NCBI GenBank assembly: GCA_014058105.1
Contig: JACGCM010002890.1
Location: forward strand, 1,302,001 to 1,366,000
Length of the DNA stretch: 64,000 nucleotides
Reading direction: 5' to 3'
DNA from: Kingdonia uniflora
Taxonomy: Eukaryota > Streptophyta > Magnoliopsida > Ranunculales > Circaeasteraceae
In this document: piece by piece, positions 22,201-31,892 of the stretch
How positions within the stretch are numbered: the first letter of the stretch is position 1
How the letters are laid out: each line of letters starts with the position of its first letter
The notes under the pieces: model-generated
Told to the model about the DNA's origin: nothing
Databases searched by the model: none
Seen by the model: only the letters and a program-made list of their open reading frames with translations
Position numbers and translations under genes: made by a program

Positions 22201-23578
22201 TGCATCCACTCATATTTTAATTCAACTTGGAATCAATAAATGGGACAACTTCAGAGATTGATATGTATGATTTGTTTTAGTTTTGTTCTTTCCATAGAGA
22301 CACCAACCATTTTAATTATGTCTAATGTTTAACTTCCAGGATAAAAATCCAAATTCACCAAGGGACTAGAAATAGACTGTGACTAATGCAACTGAGAGTA
22401 AGATTTCACGAAGATAGACACGAAGTAGAAATGTGTAGTTTGTTAATAGGATATCTAATTAGATTGCCGGCTTGGATTCCTTCTAGTGTCTCATACTCAC
22501 ATTTTAATTATAATTGATACAATCTCCATTAGTTGAGCTATTGTAGAACTGAGAGAAGTAGCAACTAATATTGACACGTAGACAAGAAGTAGAGATACAA
22601 GATAGAGGAAATGATCAGGAAAGCTATGGCTTAAAATAGCATTGTAGGCCATTTAGATAGGCAGGAAGCAAAAGGTAAGGCATCCACCTAATATTTGTCC
22701 ATGGAAAGTGCCGATTTAAGGATAGCTAAATCTGCTTCTTCTTTGTATTGCCATTATTGAGACCATAGTTACAAAAACATAAACTACATTGGAGATGCTA
22801 GAAGAATTTATGCAACAGTCATAGCAGGAAAATAAAGTACAAACTCAAGAGACAACGAGAATGTAAAAGATGGTACCTGTCCATGACACAAAAATGGTCC
22901 AAAAGCCGCTGCTAAAACCACCCCAACTGCCGCTCCCATCATCAAAAACCTCCTAAACCCTTTGAAAAATCCACCTCTACAATAATGCCTCAACAAGTAC
23001 ACAAAATACACCGGCGCCGCAACCGCAAACAAGTGCTTGAAACATAACAATATTGCAAAAAAAAATCCCCCAATCAAATCCCTCCCTTCCTCCAAGTACG
23101 AAATCGAAATCAACAAAATCCCAAGAAGAAACCCATTGTACTGAAAATGTATATGGTCAACTATGATTAGCGCCGGTGACAAAACAATTAAACCCATAAC
23201 CATCCTCCTCTGTAAAACCCCTAGGTTTCTACTAATCCTATAAACTCCATAAAAGAGACACAAATCAGAGATAATAACAGTAAATCTCTGAAAGTAAATC
23301 ACAGAGTTTTCACTGTAATTCAAACCTTGGTGAAGATCTACCATCTTGGGGTCAACGAGACGAGCAAACAACGAGAGGAATCTCTCAAAGTAAGCGAAGA
23401 GAGGAGGGTAATCGAGGGTCCATGGGCTTGTTTCATCTGAGTACCACCTAGAGAGAGGAAGAGAGGAGGTGAGAGAAAGCCAGTTACGGTGCACTTCAAA
23501 GTCTGTACTTCTGTAGGAAGGAATTAGGAGGAGTTTCACGCAGGTGGAGATTCCTGCAAACCAGACTGGCTCTTCCAT
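6858..23578 (-). CDS. ALG8: ALG8, dolichyl-P-Glc:Glc1Man9GlcNAc2-PP-dolichol alpha-1,3-glucosyltransferase (four exons)
   Basis: Exons on the minus strand are 23578-22877, 15685-15479, 15145-14908 and 7252-6858. Joined, they give 1542 nt, 513 residues plus stop with no interruption, close to the usual length of plant ALG8. The protein is a multi-pass ER membrane glucosyltransferase (GT57 family) that uses dolichyl-phosphate-glucose to add the second glucose to the lipid-linked N-glycan precursor on the lumenal side. Family marks: DFEVHRNWL (26-34) and [15 protein letters not shown] (51-65) in the first lumenal loop, DHIHFQYNG (141-149), then [42 protein letters not shown] split over exons 2-3, and [13 protein letters not shown] in exon 4. 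Borders: GTACCA/TGCAG, GTAACC/GACAG, GTATAC/AACAG. Introns are 7191, 333 and 7655 bp; the long ones are filled by transposons. The start is the first ATG of the frame. Splice sites are read by eye. Confidence 0.92.
7281..7322. repeat. Short tandem duplication, about 22 bp x 2
   Basis: The phrase aaagaaaattcaagaataac occurs twice in a row in ALG8 intron 3 close to its acceptor. Confidence 0.8.
7608..8179 (+). repeat. Element X 5' LTR
   Basis: Matches 13645-14235 along its length (e.g. cccaagtcgtccgataatct, ctgtagcagctaaaccctag) and ends actaca. It contains about four diverged roughly 75-bp repeats at 7632-7890, then a TATA-like tttataaaagg at 7984-7994. The first about 20 bases align poorly, so the start is uncertain by 10-20 bp. 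Confidence 0.8.
8181..8197 (+). other. Primer-binding-site-like motif of element X
   Basis: tggcaccgtctgaggtc directly follows the LTR. It is one base from the TGGCGCCGTC start seen in G3; such starts are complementary to tRNA 3' ends ending GGCGCCA. The tRNA is not identified. Confidence 0.5.
8198..9137. other. Element X interior, no coding sequence recognised
   Basis: No gag, protease or polymerase motif is visible on either strand. Confidence 0.5.
9138..9441. repeat. 163-bp direct duplication with (TA)n tract
   Basis: Copies start at 9138 and 9301 with (c)tttagacccttggtactttt, and both run to ctactatgcctagttatata. The first copy ends in a (TA)n run at about 9266-9291 and the second in a shorter one. 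The minus strand stays open through both copies, giving a 163-residue frame (9009-9500) with an internal repeat. I do not regard it as an established gene. Confidence 0.85.
9442..10230. other. Element X interior, no coding sequence recognised
   Basis: Unique-looking sequence between the 163-bp duplication and the large tandem array; one phrase (gacaagccttttgaatcttcc) recurs at 9920 and 9984. No motif is recognised. Confidence 0.4.
10231..12508. repeat. Minisatellite array, about 35-bp units grading into 69-bp units
   Basis: From 10231 to about 10860 the units are about 35 bp and alternate between gttaggcgagccataagaaa and atttggcaaagccttaagaa types, each ending in a ctagccacccca-like phrase. 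From 10860 the unit becomes 69 bp, with ggcgaccctc, gaggtgagccccaa and gtgaactaggcacc. About 220 bp of unrelated sequence (11362-11588) splits the array. Because 69 is a multiple of three, long repetitive minus-strand frames appear at 11140-11409 and 11528-11857; these are artefacts. Confidence 0.92.
12509..13110. repeat. Second repeat family of element X, about 110-150 bp units
   Basis: Three to four diverged units share aaagagctaaacatgact, gctgtaaccttcaagcatag and ttccaagttcaccatacttg. The copies near 12760-12840 and 12845-12925 are closest to each other. Confidence 0.75.
13111..13590. repeat. Third repeat family of element X, about 60-75 bp units
   Basis: About seven diverged units contain ggtcgtaagtgacgacctag with ttttaagttggtggagatg or ttttaattaggggagatgat variants. 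The phrase gtaagtgacgacctag is itself partly self-complementary (GTCG/CGAC). Confidence 0.75.
13645..14235 (+). repeat. Element X 3' LTR
   Basis: Starts TGTAGGAGC after the polypurine tract and ends ggattaca. Four tandem units of about 70-75 bp (13671-13950) each hold ctcgtcacttgatgag, an almost perfect hairpin. They are followed by a TATA-like tctatataagg at 14040-14050. The right boundary is complicated by the TRIM: the 5' LTR ends ctaca, which here appears after the TRIM at 14736-14740. Confidence 0.85.
14236..14735 (-). mobile_element. TRIM (terminal-repeat retrotransposon in miniature)
   Basis: Two terminal direct repeats, 14236-14468 and 14523-14735, begin t(g/a)tcacgaccccactct and end cagccggggtaca or cagccggggtgttaca. 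Read on the minus strand the element starts TGTAACACCCCGGCTG. Between the repeats are only about 54 bp. These hold TGGTATCAGAGC on the minus strand (14507-14518), the initiator-Met tRNA primer site, and a purine-rich aagataagaggac directly before the downstream repeat. Flanks ttaca (14231-14235) and ctaca (14736-14740) look like a 5-bp target duplication with one mismatch. It has no coding capacity. The left repeat is about 20 bp longer. Confidence 0.88.
14507..14518 (-). other. TRIM primer binding site (initiator Met tRNA)
   Basis: TGGTATCAGAGC on the minus strand, four bases inside the 5' terminal repeat of the TRIM. Confidence 0.85.
14908..15145 (-). CDS. ALG8: ALG8 exon 3
   Basis: Flanked by GAATGACAG/GTTACTCCC and CAATAG/GTATAC. 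It encodes [18 protein letters not shown] and the conserved [20 protein letters not shown] block, ending RHYFVLAI plus one base of a split Val codon. The usual Pro of the HFxIPL motif is Leu here. Confidence 0.9.
15479..15685 (-). CDS. ALG8: ALG8 exon 2
   Basis: 69 codons, phase 0 at both ends, flanked by TTTCTTGCAG/ATACAG and CCTCAG/GTAACC. It encodes [33 protein letters not shown] and [18 protein letters not shown], all strong ALG8 signatures. Confidence 0.92.
15686..18189. other. ALG8 intron 1, 3' part, mostly unrecognised
   Basis: AT-rich, no gene. aggccctgtttggattg at about 16908 resembles the outer end of some plant MITEs (hAT/PIF type), but I found no matching inverted end. A near-palindromic tgtccccgggggaca lies at 17532-17546. 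Confidence 0.4.
16561..16692. repeat. Minisatellite, about 55 bp x 2.5
   Basis: Units beginning taagttrgtaayatacttgt at 16562, about 16615 and about 16669, with gtttaagtaatt in between. Confidence 0.8.
18190..21040 (+). pseudogene. Decayed L1-type LINE (non-LTR retrotransposon) pol
   Basis: With several frame changes the plus strand reads as a plant L1 polymerase. About 18200-18480 has [38 protein letters not shown] and TVKIDLR, followed after a frameshift by YDSVQWE. About 18560-18640 has [20 protein letters not shown] and [15 protein letters not shown] near 18925-18955 holds the FADD catalytic motif. YLGVPL lies near 19140 and [16 protein letters not shown] near 19280. The zf-RVT block near 19860-20040 reads [22 protein letters not shown] degenerate C-terminal part continues to about 20960. 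The element is in sense opposite to ALG8, inside its intron 1. It has many stops and no intact ORF1, so it is long dead. Confidence 0.85.
20461..20476. repeat. Poly(T) tract
   Basis: A homopolymer run inside the LINE remnant; it does not sit at a clear LINE 3' end. Confidence 0.85.
21041..22876. other. ALG8 intron 1, 5' part
   Basis: No gene. It contains imperfect direct repeats (see 21880-22600) and ends at the exon 1 donor GTACCA. Confidence 0.5.
21880..22600. repeat. Imperfect tandem repeat, period about 300-325 bp
   Basis: ctaagtggaatcgatgaatgg (21901) recurs as caacttggaatcaataaatgg (22224). The phrase gaagtataaatgtgtagttt (22126) recurs as gaagtagaaatgtgtagttt (22422). Units are diverged, about 2.3 copies. 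Confidence 0.65.
22877..23578 (-). CDS. ALG8: ALG8 exon 1 (first coding exon)
   Basis: 234 codons from ATG at 23578 to CATGGACAG/GTACCA. It encodes the first lumenal loop with the acidic DFEVHRNWL motif, several membrane spans, and DHIHFQYNG. The frame closes exactly in phase 0 onto exon 2. Confidence 0.93.
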
Positions 23579-25023
23579 CGCTGTTTGATTAATGATTCTA
23601 AGATCTGCTTGGTTGCTCGTAAATTTAGCGCATAGGAACTCTTTTACACTTTGAAAACTAAATTATCACAGCCTCATACACTGGGATCAGCAATTTTCAT
23701 TATTTTTTCTTCACCCAAACCAGTGGAAATGTTATAGCCTTTTCCCCCCAGCTTAACTAGCCAAATTGTTCCTACAAATCTTGATGTTTGCAGTCTCAAT
23801 GGATTAATATCAGAACCCTAGACGGTACTTCCCACCAAATCCACAAATAGTAACTGTTTGCGATTAATCAACCCCTGAAACATAAGTAAACTTATAATTA
23901 AGAACAAAGATAAGGTGATAAATTAGTTGAATACGAAGAGGCGGTCAAAATATTTAGTAAGTTATTCATCTACCTCTCTAATAGAACAAACACACAATAA
24001 CTAAGTGCAGAAATAAGTACAGAAGAAACTAATCATTTATGATTTATTCCCTTCATAACCACTTCAAAACCATCCCCACCTTTACTGAACCTCCTCCCTC
24101 ACACATTCTATCAATGTTCACACTTGCTCTACCCCCTTTCTCCCCCTATTATCCAAACGTCCACGCCAAAACATTATGTATGTAAGTGCATTCTACCCTC
24201 ACATCCTCTATTGATCATCACTCTAAACCCTTACTTTATCTTAGGGTTTGCGTACATCGAAGCCCTAATCGACAATTAGGTTCAAATACTTGAGGGTTCA
24301 ATCAAATCATCAGAATTATAATACAGAGTATAATCAACACATCTCTTCAAATCGGTCAAAAATCCAGGTTTTAATTCTCAAGTATAATTAAAACGTAGAA
24401 GATGAAATTAGGGTTTAAATTACCTGAGATTTGAAAGTTGCAACAAGAATCAAAGATGGTAACAAATTCAGGTTCGTCGAAGATCACCCCTTCTGTTTTG
24501 TAATATTAAAATAATAGAAAAAGAGAAAACTGCCAAATTAGTAGGCAGATTTGAATAAAATGCCTCGAAAACCCTCTCTTGTCCGGTGTGAGTGTGACTG
24601 TCTCTCTCTCTCTCATTTTCTTTCTCTTTTCAAAGTGGAGCTCCTTATGGGAGATTAGAATCCAACAAACCAGACAATGTTTGCAAACCCAATAAATTTT
24701 CCACAACATAAACCTCAAATGATCTTTAGAATGTGTAGAAATACCCAGACAGGTAAAACTAGACAATGTTGAGGAAACCAAGATTATCAAACCCCACAAG
24801 AAGATGAAGTTAAATTAGCTGTGAAGTTGTTGAAAAAATTACCATTGTGTTCCTCGGTACTGAATTGTTGTACCTTATCGATGAGGGTCAAGTGTTATTG
24901 TAATTTGTAAAATAGATGAATCAAAGAAGGTTGTGAACCATGTGGTGGAAAATGGGGTTCTTTCAAATATTACAACTTTCCCAGTTTTGATATTGATTCT
25001 GCACAACTGAAAGCTTAGGAGAT
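23579..25023 (-). promoter_or_regulatory. ALG8 upstream region, possible 5' UTR intron
   Basis: No other gene is seen. On the minus strand CAAATCTCAG/GTAATT near 24422-24426 is a plausible donor of a 5' untranslated exon. An acceptor such as CCAAGCAG about 30 bases before the ATG could pair with it. This is inference only. A (GA)n tract on the minus strand lies near 24600-24614. Confidence 0.3.
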
Positions 25024-25925
25024 TGTTAGGTCACGACCGGTTGTGACTATAGTTACCCAATGATAAAAAAGTGGTAGGTTTTGGTGGAATAGCATTACTT
25101 TATGTTGGGTATATCTCTACAAACCGAAAGCCAACCCAATGAGGGTTTAAACCTAAACCATAATCTCTTGGTACGGGTAGTTTATATTTTTGGTCTTAGG
25201 ACATAGTCGGGCATTGATAATAAATTGGGAATTTGAAGAGATAGATACATTCTCACTTAATCATTGGTTGTAGACATGAGTAAGTGGGAAACATGTGAGT
25301 ATGTGAGTGGGCTTTTATTCGGTCCCTTGCACACATACCCTCAGCCGGACCGGATCCAGCTCGGGATTTGGACAATTTGGCAATTGGCTCTTCCTGGCCA
25401 CGGGGCCTCTTATTCTTTTTATTTAAAAGTTCTTTGGAGTTGAGCTCGGGTTTTTTACCAAAACATTTACTACCCGTTTTCATCTATCTGTTGGTTTTGA
25501 CTCAGACTTATTAGATGCGTTTTTTACTGTGTATTAATCCATCCTATTAGCCTTTGGAGATGACGTATCTCCCATTTTCTCACCCACAACGTCTCTTTTT
25601 TGGCCTATAAAAGAAACTCCTCCCTGCAGTAATTTTCAACACATAATATATAGTTCTGAGTTTTATCTCTATCTCTCTCTCTGTTCATTTGAGTTTTACG
25701 TTTTAACGAGTTTTATGAATTTGAGTAATCATATAGAAGTGCAAAGAAACCATTGTTCACATTTACGCCGATTTATCCTGGGGGCGACGTGCTCTTTATA
25801 TGCTTGCTTTGGGCAGTTGTGCGAAATGTCTTAAATAGAGCGACCTAGTACGCAACTCGGCCACTCCTTTCTAATCAATTTCGGTTTCCTGTTGTAGTTC
25901 TTACTTTAGTTTATCTATTCTCCAA
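25024..25925 (+). repeat. C1 5' LTR
   Basis: Begins TGTTAGG. It shares with the 3' copy the phrases tcatctatctgttggtttt and cacaacgtctcttttttggc, a TATA-like cctataaaag at 25605-25614, and the (CT)n leader. It ends caata before attttaag, which also follows the C2 5' LTR. Confidence 0.75.
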
Positions 25926-25956
25926 TAATTTTAAGATATTTTATGACACTACAATT

Positions 25957-26870
25957 AAGGACGATGAAACCCAGATTTCTGTTTTCACCGATAAAAACAA
26001 ACTCTTCAAGTTTGAAGGTTTGTATTTCAAACGCTGCAAGCAGAAGACGTTCTTTTACCTTACTACCAAGAGGGTTGCATCTGTAACTGCGACCACTAAA
26101 CCAGTATTTCTGCCACCCCTAACTGAAGAAAATTTGGAAGCAATTAAAAAATGGACCGAACAGGACTTCTTTTGCAAGAATTATATCCTGAATACCTTTG
26201 CTGATGATCTATATGATTATTATGTTGTAATGGAATCGACTAAGGACATTTGGGATGCAATTCAAAAGAAATATGACACCGAAAAGGCTGGGTCGAAGAA
26301 ATATGCGGTTTGTCGCTACCTCAAATTTCAGATAGTTGATGATAAATCTGTAATTACCCAGTCTCATGATTTATAGAAGATAACTCATGAGATTGTGTCA
26401 GAGGGTATTCTGCTCGATGAACAACTTTAGGTGGTTATCCTCATCGACAAGCTCCCACCTGGATGGAAAGAATTTAAGAATACCCTCAAGCATAAATCAA
26501 AGGAGTTTTCTATGGAAAGTCTGATTGTCCGACTAAGAATTGAAGAGGACACTCAGAAATAAGATATCAAGGAAGAAATTATGATTATCTCGAACAATAA
26601 GAATAAGGGAAAGGTTGTTTTCAAGCCGAATATGAAAATCATGAAACCGAACCAAAATAAGAATAAAAACGGCCAAAATAAGAATAGGAACCAGAACCAA
26701 GGTAGACCCTCTTCTCAGGTAGCTCCTATAACTGACTCTGTTCAGTTCATTTGCTACAATTGTAACAGACCTAGCCATATGGTTAAGTTCTGTTGAAACC
26801 CCAAGCGTCATGGACCTCCCCAGGCTCAGGCGCATGTGATCGAAGAGCACTTTGTGGCTATGATATCAGG
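25957..26870 (+). pseudogene. C1 gag (UBN2-type copia gag with zinc knuckle)
   Basis: The frame aligned with C2 gag begins at 25957, where the C2 start ATG is AAG here. It includes VFTDKNKLFKFEG, FFYLTTKRV, FFCKNYILNTFADDLYDYY and IDKLPPGWKEFKN. The Lys/Asn-rich linker is followed by an intact CX2CX4HX4C knuckle, CYNCNRPSHMVKFC. In-frame stops (e.g. after TQSHDL) break it. Confidence 0.8.
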
Positions 26871-26879
26871 GGTTAGTCT

Positions 26880-27110
26880 AATAAGTGAAAGAGAAGGGTA
26901 GTGGGATGACTCTAGCACTACCCGCCATGTCTGCTACGACAAAGCCTAGTTTAAAGCCTATACTGAGGCTGTAGACAAGAATGTGCTACTGGGAGATTGT
27001 TACACCACAAAGGTACACAGAACTGGGGACGTTGAGCAAAACTTCATTTCTAGAAGGACACTTCTGCTGAAAGATGTCCTGTACGGTCACTAAGAATGGT
27101 ATTTTTGTTG
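26880..27110 (+). pseudogene. C1 protease remnant
   Basis: DDSSTTRHVCYDKA sits where copia elements carry the aspartic-protease D-S/T-G motif; the Gly is replaced by Ser, so activity is unlikely. Confidence 0.55.
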
Positions 27111-28110
27111 GCAAAGGATATGCCTATGATAGAATGTTTAAGAGGAATGTTGAAATCAATAAAATTACTTCATTTTACTCTATTTGCACTTAAAATTTTG
27201 GCATGCTGGATTCTGCTATGTTAATTAGAAACTTATTAAAAATATGGGTAATCTGGGGTTGATTCCTAAGTTCTCTTTGGACAACTTCAAAAATGTAAGT
27301 TTTGTAGTCAGGCAAAAATTATAAAGACTTCACACAAATTTGTCTAAAAGAAAACAGAACCTCTAGATCTTATACACTCGGATATATATGAACTGGACGA
27401 TGTCTTAACCAGAAATGGGAAATGATACTTTATTACCTTTATCGATGATTATTCGAACTATACTTATGTTTACCTTATAACACATAAGAGCGAAGCTCTG
27501 TAAATGTTTAAAATATTTTTAACTGAAATTAAAAACCAATTTGAAAAGAAAATTAAGCATTTTCCTAGCGATAGAGGAATTGAATATGATTATAGTATTT
27601 TCAATGATTTATACAAATCAAAAGGAATTATACATGAAACTTTTGCATCTTATTCTTCTAAAATAAATGGTAAAGCTGAACGTAAAAACCGTATCCTTAC
27701 TAAACTTCTAGATGCTATTATAGCTAGTTCAGGTGCAACCCTATATTGGTGGGGAAAAATACTTTTAACTGTATGTTATATATTAAATAAATTTTTTAAC
27801 TCTAAGACACTTATTTTTCCACTTGATTTATGGAATCAAAGAAAACCTTGTATTTTGTATTTTAAGGTTTGGGGATGTTTAGCTCATGTTAGAATTCCTG
27901 ATCCTAAAAGAGCTAAACTTATTAGTCATGCATATGAATCTATTTTTATTGGTTATGCTATTAACAGTAAAACGTTTAGATTTTATGACTTGCAAAACAA
28001 AGTTATTATTGAGTCTCTAGATGTTGATTTCTTTGAAGATAGATTTCCTTCTAAATCTAGAAATTGTGAGGGTTTATCCTTTGGTAGTACTACACTTAGG
28101 ATAGAATAAC
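27111..28110 (+). pseudogene. C1 integrase
   Basis: The pre-integrase region is degraded. The DDE core is visible: HSD (27379), SDRG (about 27562) and GKAERKNR (about 27674). An uninterrupted stretch runs 27504-28109, including WGCLAHVRIPDPKRAKL and DLQNKVIIESLDVDFFEDRF, matching C2. Earlier stops separate the first Asp from the rest. Confidence 0.8.
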
Positions 28111-28289
28111 CTATAATTGTAGAGACTAAAGACACTAATTTAGAACCTAGAAGGAGCAAGAGAGCTCGTGCAGAGAAGAACTTTGGTCCTGATTATGTTG
28201 TTAACACTCTAAAGGGTGATCCATCTACCCTTCTGGAGACTCTTAGTTCTACAGATGTTAATTTTTGGCAAGAGACCATTAATTAATAA

Positions 28290-29152
28290 TGAGATGGACT
28301 CTTTGAAGTCTAATGGAATGTAGGTCCTTTCTGACTTACTTCCTAGTTACAAGACTATAGGTTGTAAATGGATCCTTAAACACAAACTTGAACCTGATGG
28401 TTTAGTAGAGAAATTCAAAGCCTGACTTGTGGCTAAGGGTTTCAGACAGAGAGAAAATATAAATTTCTTTGACACTTATTATCTAGTAATTAAAATTACT
28501 TCTATTCGAGTTTTACATGTTACTGTTGCTGTTTATAATTTTGTAGTTCACCAGATAGGATGTAAAAATTGTTTTTTTAAATGGTGACTTGGAAGAAGAA
28601 ATATACATGGACTAACCTGAAGGATTTATCGTACCTGGTCAGGAACGTAAAGTCTTTAAATTGGTTAAATCCTTGTATGGTCTTAAGCAAGCACCTAAAC
28701 AATGACATTACAAGTTTGGCAACTTAGTTATTTCACATGGTTTTAAGATTATCGAAAGTGGCAAATATATTTAATACAAGATAACTGAAAATATTTACAC
28801 TATCATATGTTTATATGTGGATGAATTACTTATCTTTTGTTCCAACATTTCGGTTGTGAACGAGATCAATTTTTTTTTAAGTCAGAGCTTTGACATAAAA
28901 GATCTTAGAGAGGCTAGTATTATTCTAGGAATTAAGATTACTAGGACAAAATATGGTATCTCCTTAAACCAGTCTCATTACACTGAGAAGATTCTAAAGA
29001 AATATCATTATTTTGATTGCAAGCTTGGATGTACTCCTTTCGACCCTAGTGTAAAGTTGTTTAAGAACACTGGAGACAGTGTAAGACAAACCGGGTATGA
29101 TAACATAATTGGTAGTCTTCGATGTACAACTGATTGCACTAGACTCATAGAT
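28290..29152 (+). pseudogene. C1 reverse transcriptase, catalytic motif damaged
   Basis: Aligns with C2 RT (GCKWILKHKLEPDGLVEKFK, LVAKGFRQ). The metal-binding YVDD is YVDE (28814-28825, YVDELLIF). Stops and frameshifts are frequent before 28800. The block is cut at LID by the insertion at about 29153. Confidence 0.8.
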
Positions 29153-30396
29153 TAAAATATCCATGATAAATTCATTATATCTAGATAAATATCTTTTTTT
29201 TGTCGGCCTGGTTTTTTGATGATATTATCAATTGTTCACCAATGCCAAGTTTTGTGGCATAAATCTGTTAATGTATCATAATTTTATCAATTTATCACCA
29301 AAATATCACGATAATTTGGTGGTATTAAAAGATAATTGGTTTTAACTTTTAACATTCTCAAAACCTAAAGAGTATGAGATTTATTTTATAATAAAAGAGG
29401 TATGACCACCCATTTAACAACTTTAAAGGAGATGATTTCATATCTGAAGACCAAAAGACTAAAACACAAACATTGTCGAGAAAAATACTCTTCTCTTATA
29501 AGTTATATCTTATAACCATACATAGCTGATGCCTTTAAGGGCTAGAAAAACTAAAGAGACATGTAAGTATGAGCATGGGCACTAGTTACTACCCACATCT
29601 GTCCACCTTCGATGCCCAATAAATTAGCTCGTCTGGAGGTTTTTTAGTAATGAATATCCGTACGTTGACCTATCCTTTGGGTATGGATATGTTCATGAAG
29701 AGTCATCCCAATCTTCGAGACTAAATTATACACAAAGAAGAAGAGCTGGAGTAATAGCTATAAGCGGTTGCCCTCCCCTAGGTATTATGTCATACTTGCT
29801 ACAACAAGAGTACAAGAACCACATAAGAAATTGGGATATCAATTTTAAGCATTTGACGTGGGAGGAGTATTGCTGGAATGTTTATAACGTCAATTAACAG
29901 TCGGAAAATAATGAATTTGAGTAGTCGCGTTACTCGTATATGCATTAGTTTATCGATAAATTTATGAGATAATTGATAGACTTTAAGTTTAAATTTGTAA
30001 TTGAATTGCTTATACCAAGTTGTAATAAATAATGGTTATCTCAATAAATAATGATTATCTCGTATTCCTTCACATTTTATTTTTATTATTTTTTTTCCAA
30101 ACTCATATATTTTTTAAGACTCCTACTCTCTTTCTTAGATATTTTTCTAAATATTTTCTTATATTTCGTTCACATCTCCACTTATTTTAAACAATATTAC
30201 AATTTATCATTATAAACATCAAAATACCTAAAATATCATCGATAAATACAGATTATTTGGTATAAACCAATTCTTTATTTTAATGATTGAAATATTGAGT
30301 GACAAAAATATCGTGATAAAATCAAAATACCATGACAAAATTATAATGGTAAGGGGTCGATAAATATACTGGTTTCGATATTTTGATCCATGTGTA
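29153..30396. mobile_element. Unclassified 1.24-kb insertion in C1
   Basis: It interrupts the phrase that in C2 reads (D)ITFAVG. The two edges carry imperfect inverted ends built on aaaatatc/gatatttt. Much of the insert is made of short tatcaygataa-like repeats on both strands, suggesting a non-autonomous DNA element. An open frame of about 89 codons without an ATG (about 29629-29895, holding SFGYGYVHEESS and HLTWEEYCWNVYNVN) was not recognised. Borders are accurate to about 10 bp. Confidence 0.55.
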
Positions 30397-31010
30397 AGCC
30401 AAATATTGCTTACGCAGTTGGGGTACTATGTAGGTTTACCAGTAGACCTACAATAGAGCATTGCAATGCTATAGAAAGGGTCATGCATTATCTGAAAAGA
30501 ACCATGCACCTAGGAATACACTACTAAAGGTTTCTCACGATCCTTAAAAGGATATTGCGATGCCGATTGGAATACCCTTTCAAAAAATTCCAAAGCTACT
30601 AGTGCTTATGTTTTCAACATAGCAGGTGGGGCAGTTTCTTGGAGATCTTAAAAAGAAACCATCTTAGCCCAATCAACGATGGAATCTGAGTTGATAACAT
30701 TAGCTGCTGTTAGTGAGGAGACAGAATGGCTGAGAAGCCTACTGTCAGATATCCCTTTATAAGATAAACCGATACCAGCCATAATTATTTACTGTAATAG
30801 TACTGCAGCTATCGTATAGAACTATTACTACAACAGTAAGAAACTTGCAATTCGTCATAAGCACAGCTTAGTTAGAGGCAAGCTAAATGTAAGAACTGGA
30901 AAAGTGAATTTTGTTAGGTCTGAAGCAAGCCTGGCTGATTATATGATGAAAGAACTAGTGTGGGAGAAGGTGTGGAACAACTCGAAAGGGATGGCGCTAA
31001 AACCCATTTA
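30397..31010 (+). pseudogene. C1 RNase H end
   Basis: Continues [63 protein letters not shown] and KGMALKPI, parallel to C2, with several stops. Confidence 0.75.
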
Positions 31011-31232
31011 GATTTGAATACTCTGAGATGGTAACCCAACCTATAGACTATGGATCCCAATAAATAGGTTTAAAGGGAAAAAAAAGTCAAGAGTGATTGT
31101 TAAGAATCATGCATTGAAGAATGGGGTTTTTAACTCCTAGTCTATCTCTGTAGAGTATGACATCCTATAATAGGTTAATGATGAGTTATTTAACTCTTAA
31201 TGAGATTTATACTTCATTTGGAATGTGGTGCC

Positions 31233-31892
31233 TTACACACACACCCTCAGGCTGCCTGATTGGCTGGATTAGCTCAGGCTCAGGCTCGGGCTTGGGCTTC
31301 AAGATTTGGGCAATTAGCTTTTTCTGGCTATAGGGCCCAAGGGCCTCCTATTATTTTTACTGAAAAGTTCTTTGAAGTTGGGCTTGGGCTTTTTATTAAA
31401 CTAAAACATTTTACTAGCCGCTTTAATCTATCTGTTGGTTTTAACTCAGACTTATTAAATGTAATTTTTACTACGTATTAATCTGTTATACTAGCCGATA
31501 TGGAGGACGTGTCTCCCCATTTTTTTCTCCCACAACGTCTCTTTTTTGGCATAAAAAATAAACCCCTCCTTGTAGTAATTTTCAATATTTAACGCATAGT
31601 TCTAAGTTTTCTCTCCATCTTTCTCTCTGTTCAATCGAGTTTTACGTTTTAATAAGTTCTATGAATCCGAGTAATCATATAGAAGTGCAAAGAATTAGAG
31701 CGTTTTCCTTCCCTGCAAAGGGAAACCATAATTTACATTTACGCTAATTTATCCTAGGCCACTCCCTTCTAATCTGTTCTGGTTTCCTGTTGTAGTTCTC
31801 ACTTCAGTTTATCTGTTCTCTAGTTATTTCTTTCTATTTGTATATTACTGGAAATGAGGTAAACACATTTATATTTCTGCCACTTTCTTACA
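31233..31892 (+). repeat. C1 3' LTR, 5'-truncated
   Basis: Matches 25330-25925 from the cacacacaccctcag phrase onward. It extends past the 5' LTR by a tail ending ctttcttaca at 31892, as the C2 LTR ends ccctaaca. The frame at 31260-31481 is a shadow. Confidence 0.75.

Larger units (their letters stand above)
25024..31892 (+). mobile_element. Copia element C1, degenerate, with nested insertion
   Basis: The order is 5' LTR, gag, protease, integrase, reverse transcriptase, RNase H, partial 3' LTR, which is the Ty1/copia order, and it is co-linear with C2. Every coding block has stops or frameshifts. About 1.24 kb of unrelated DNA (29153-30396) interrupts the RT to RNase H join. The 3' untranslated region jumps into the middle of the LTR near 31232, so the PPT and first about 290 bp of the 3' LTR are deleted. 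The outer flanks do not form a clear target duplication. Confidence 0.85.

Noticed and set aside
24506..24799. 97-residue minus ORF upstream of ALG8
   Set aside because: No recognisable motif; overlaps a (GA)n tract and likely upstream untranslated or promoter sequence.
26533..26850. Minus ORF opposite C1 gag linker
   Set aside because: Antisense of the Asn/Lys-rich gag linker and zinc knuckle; not conserved in C2.
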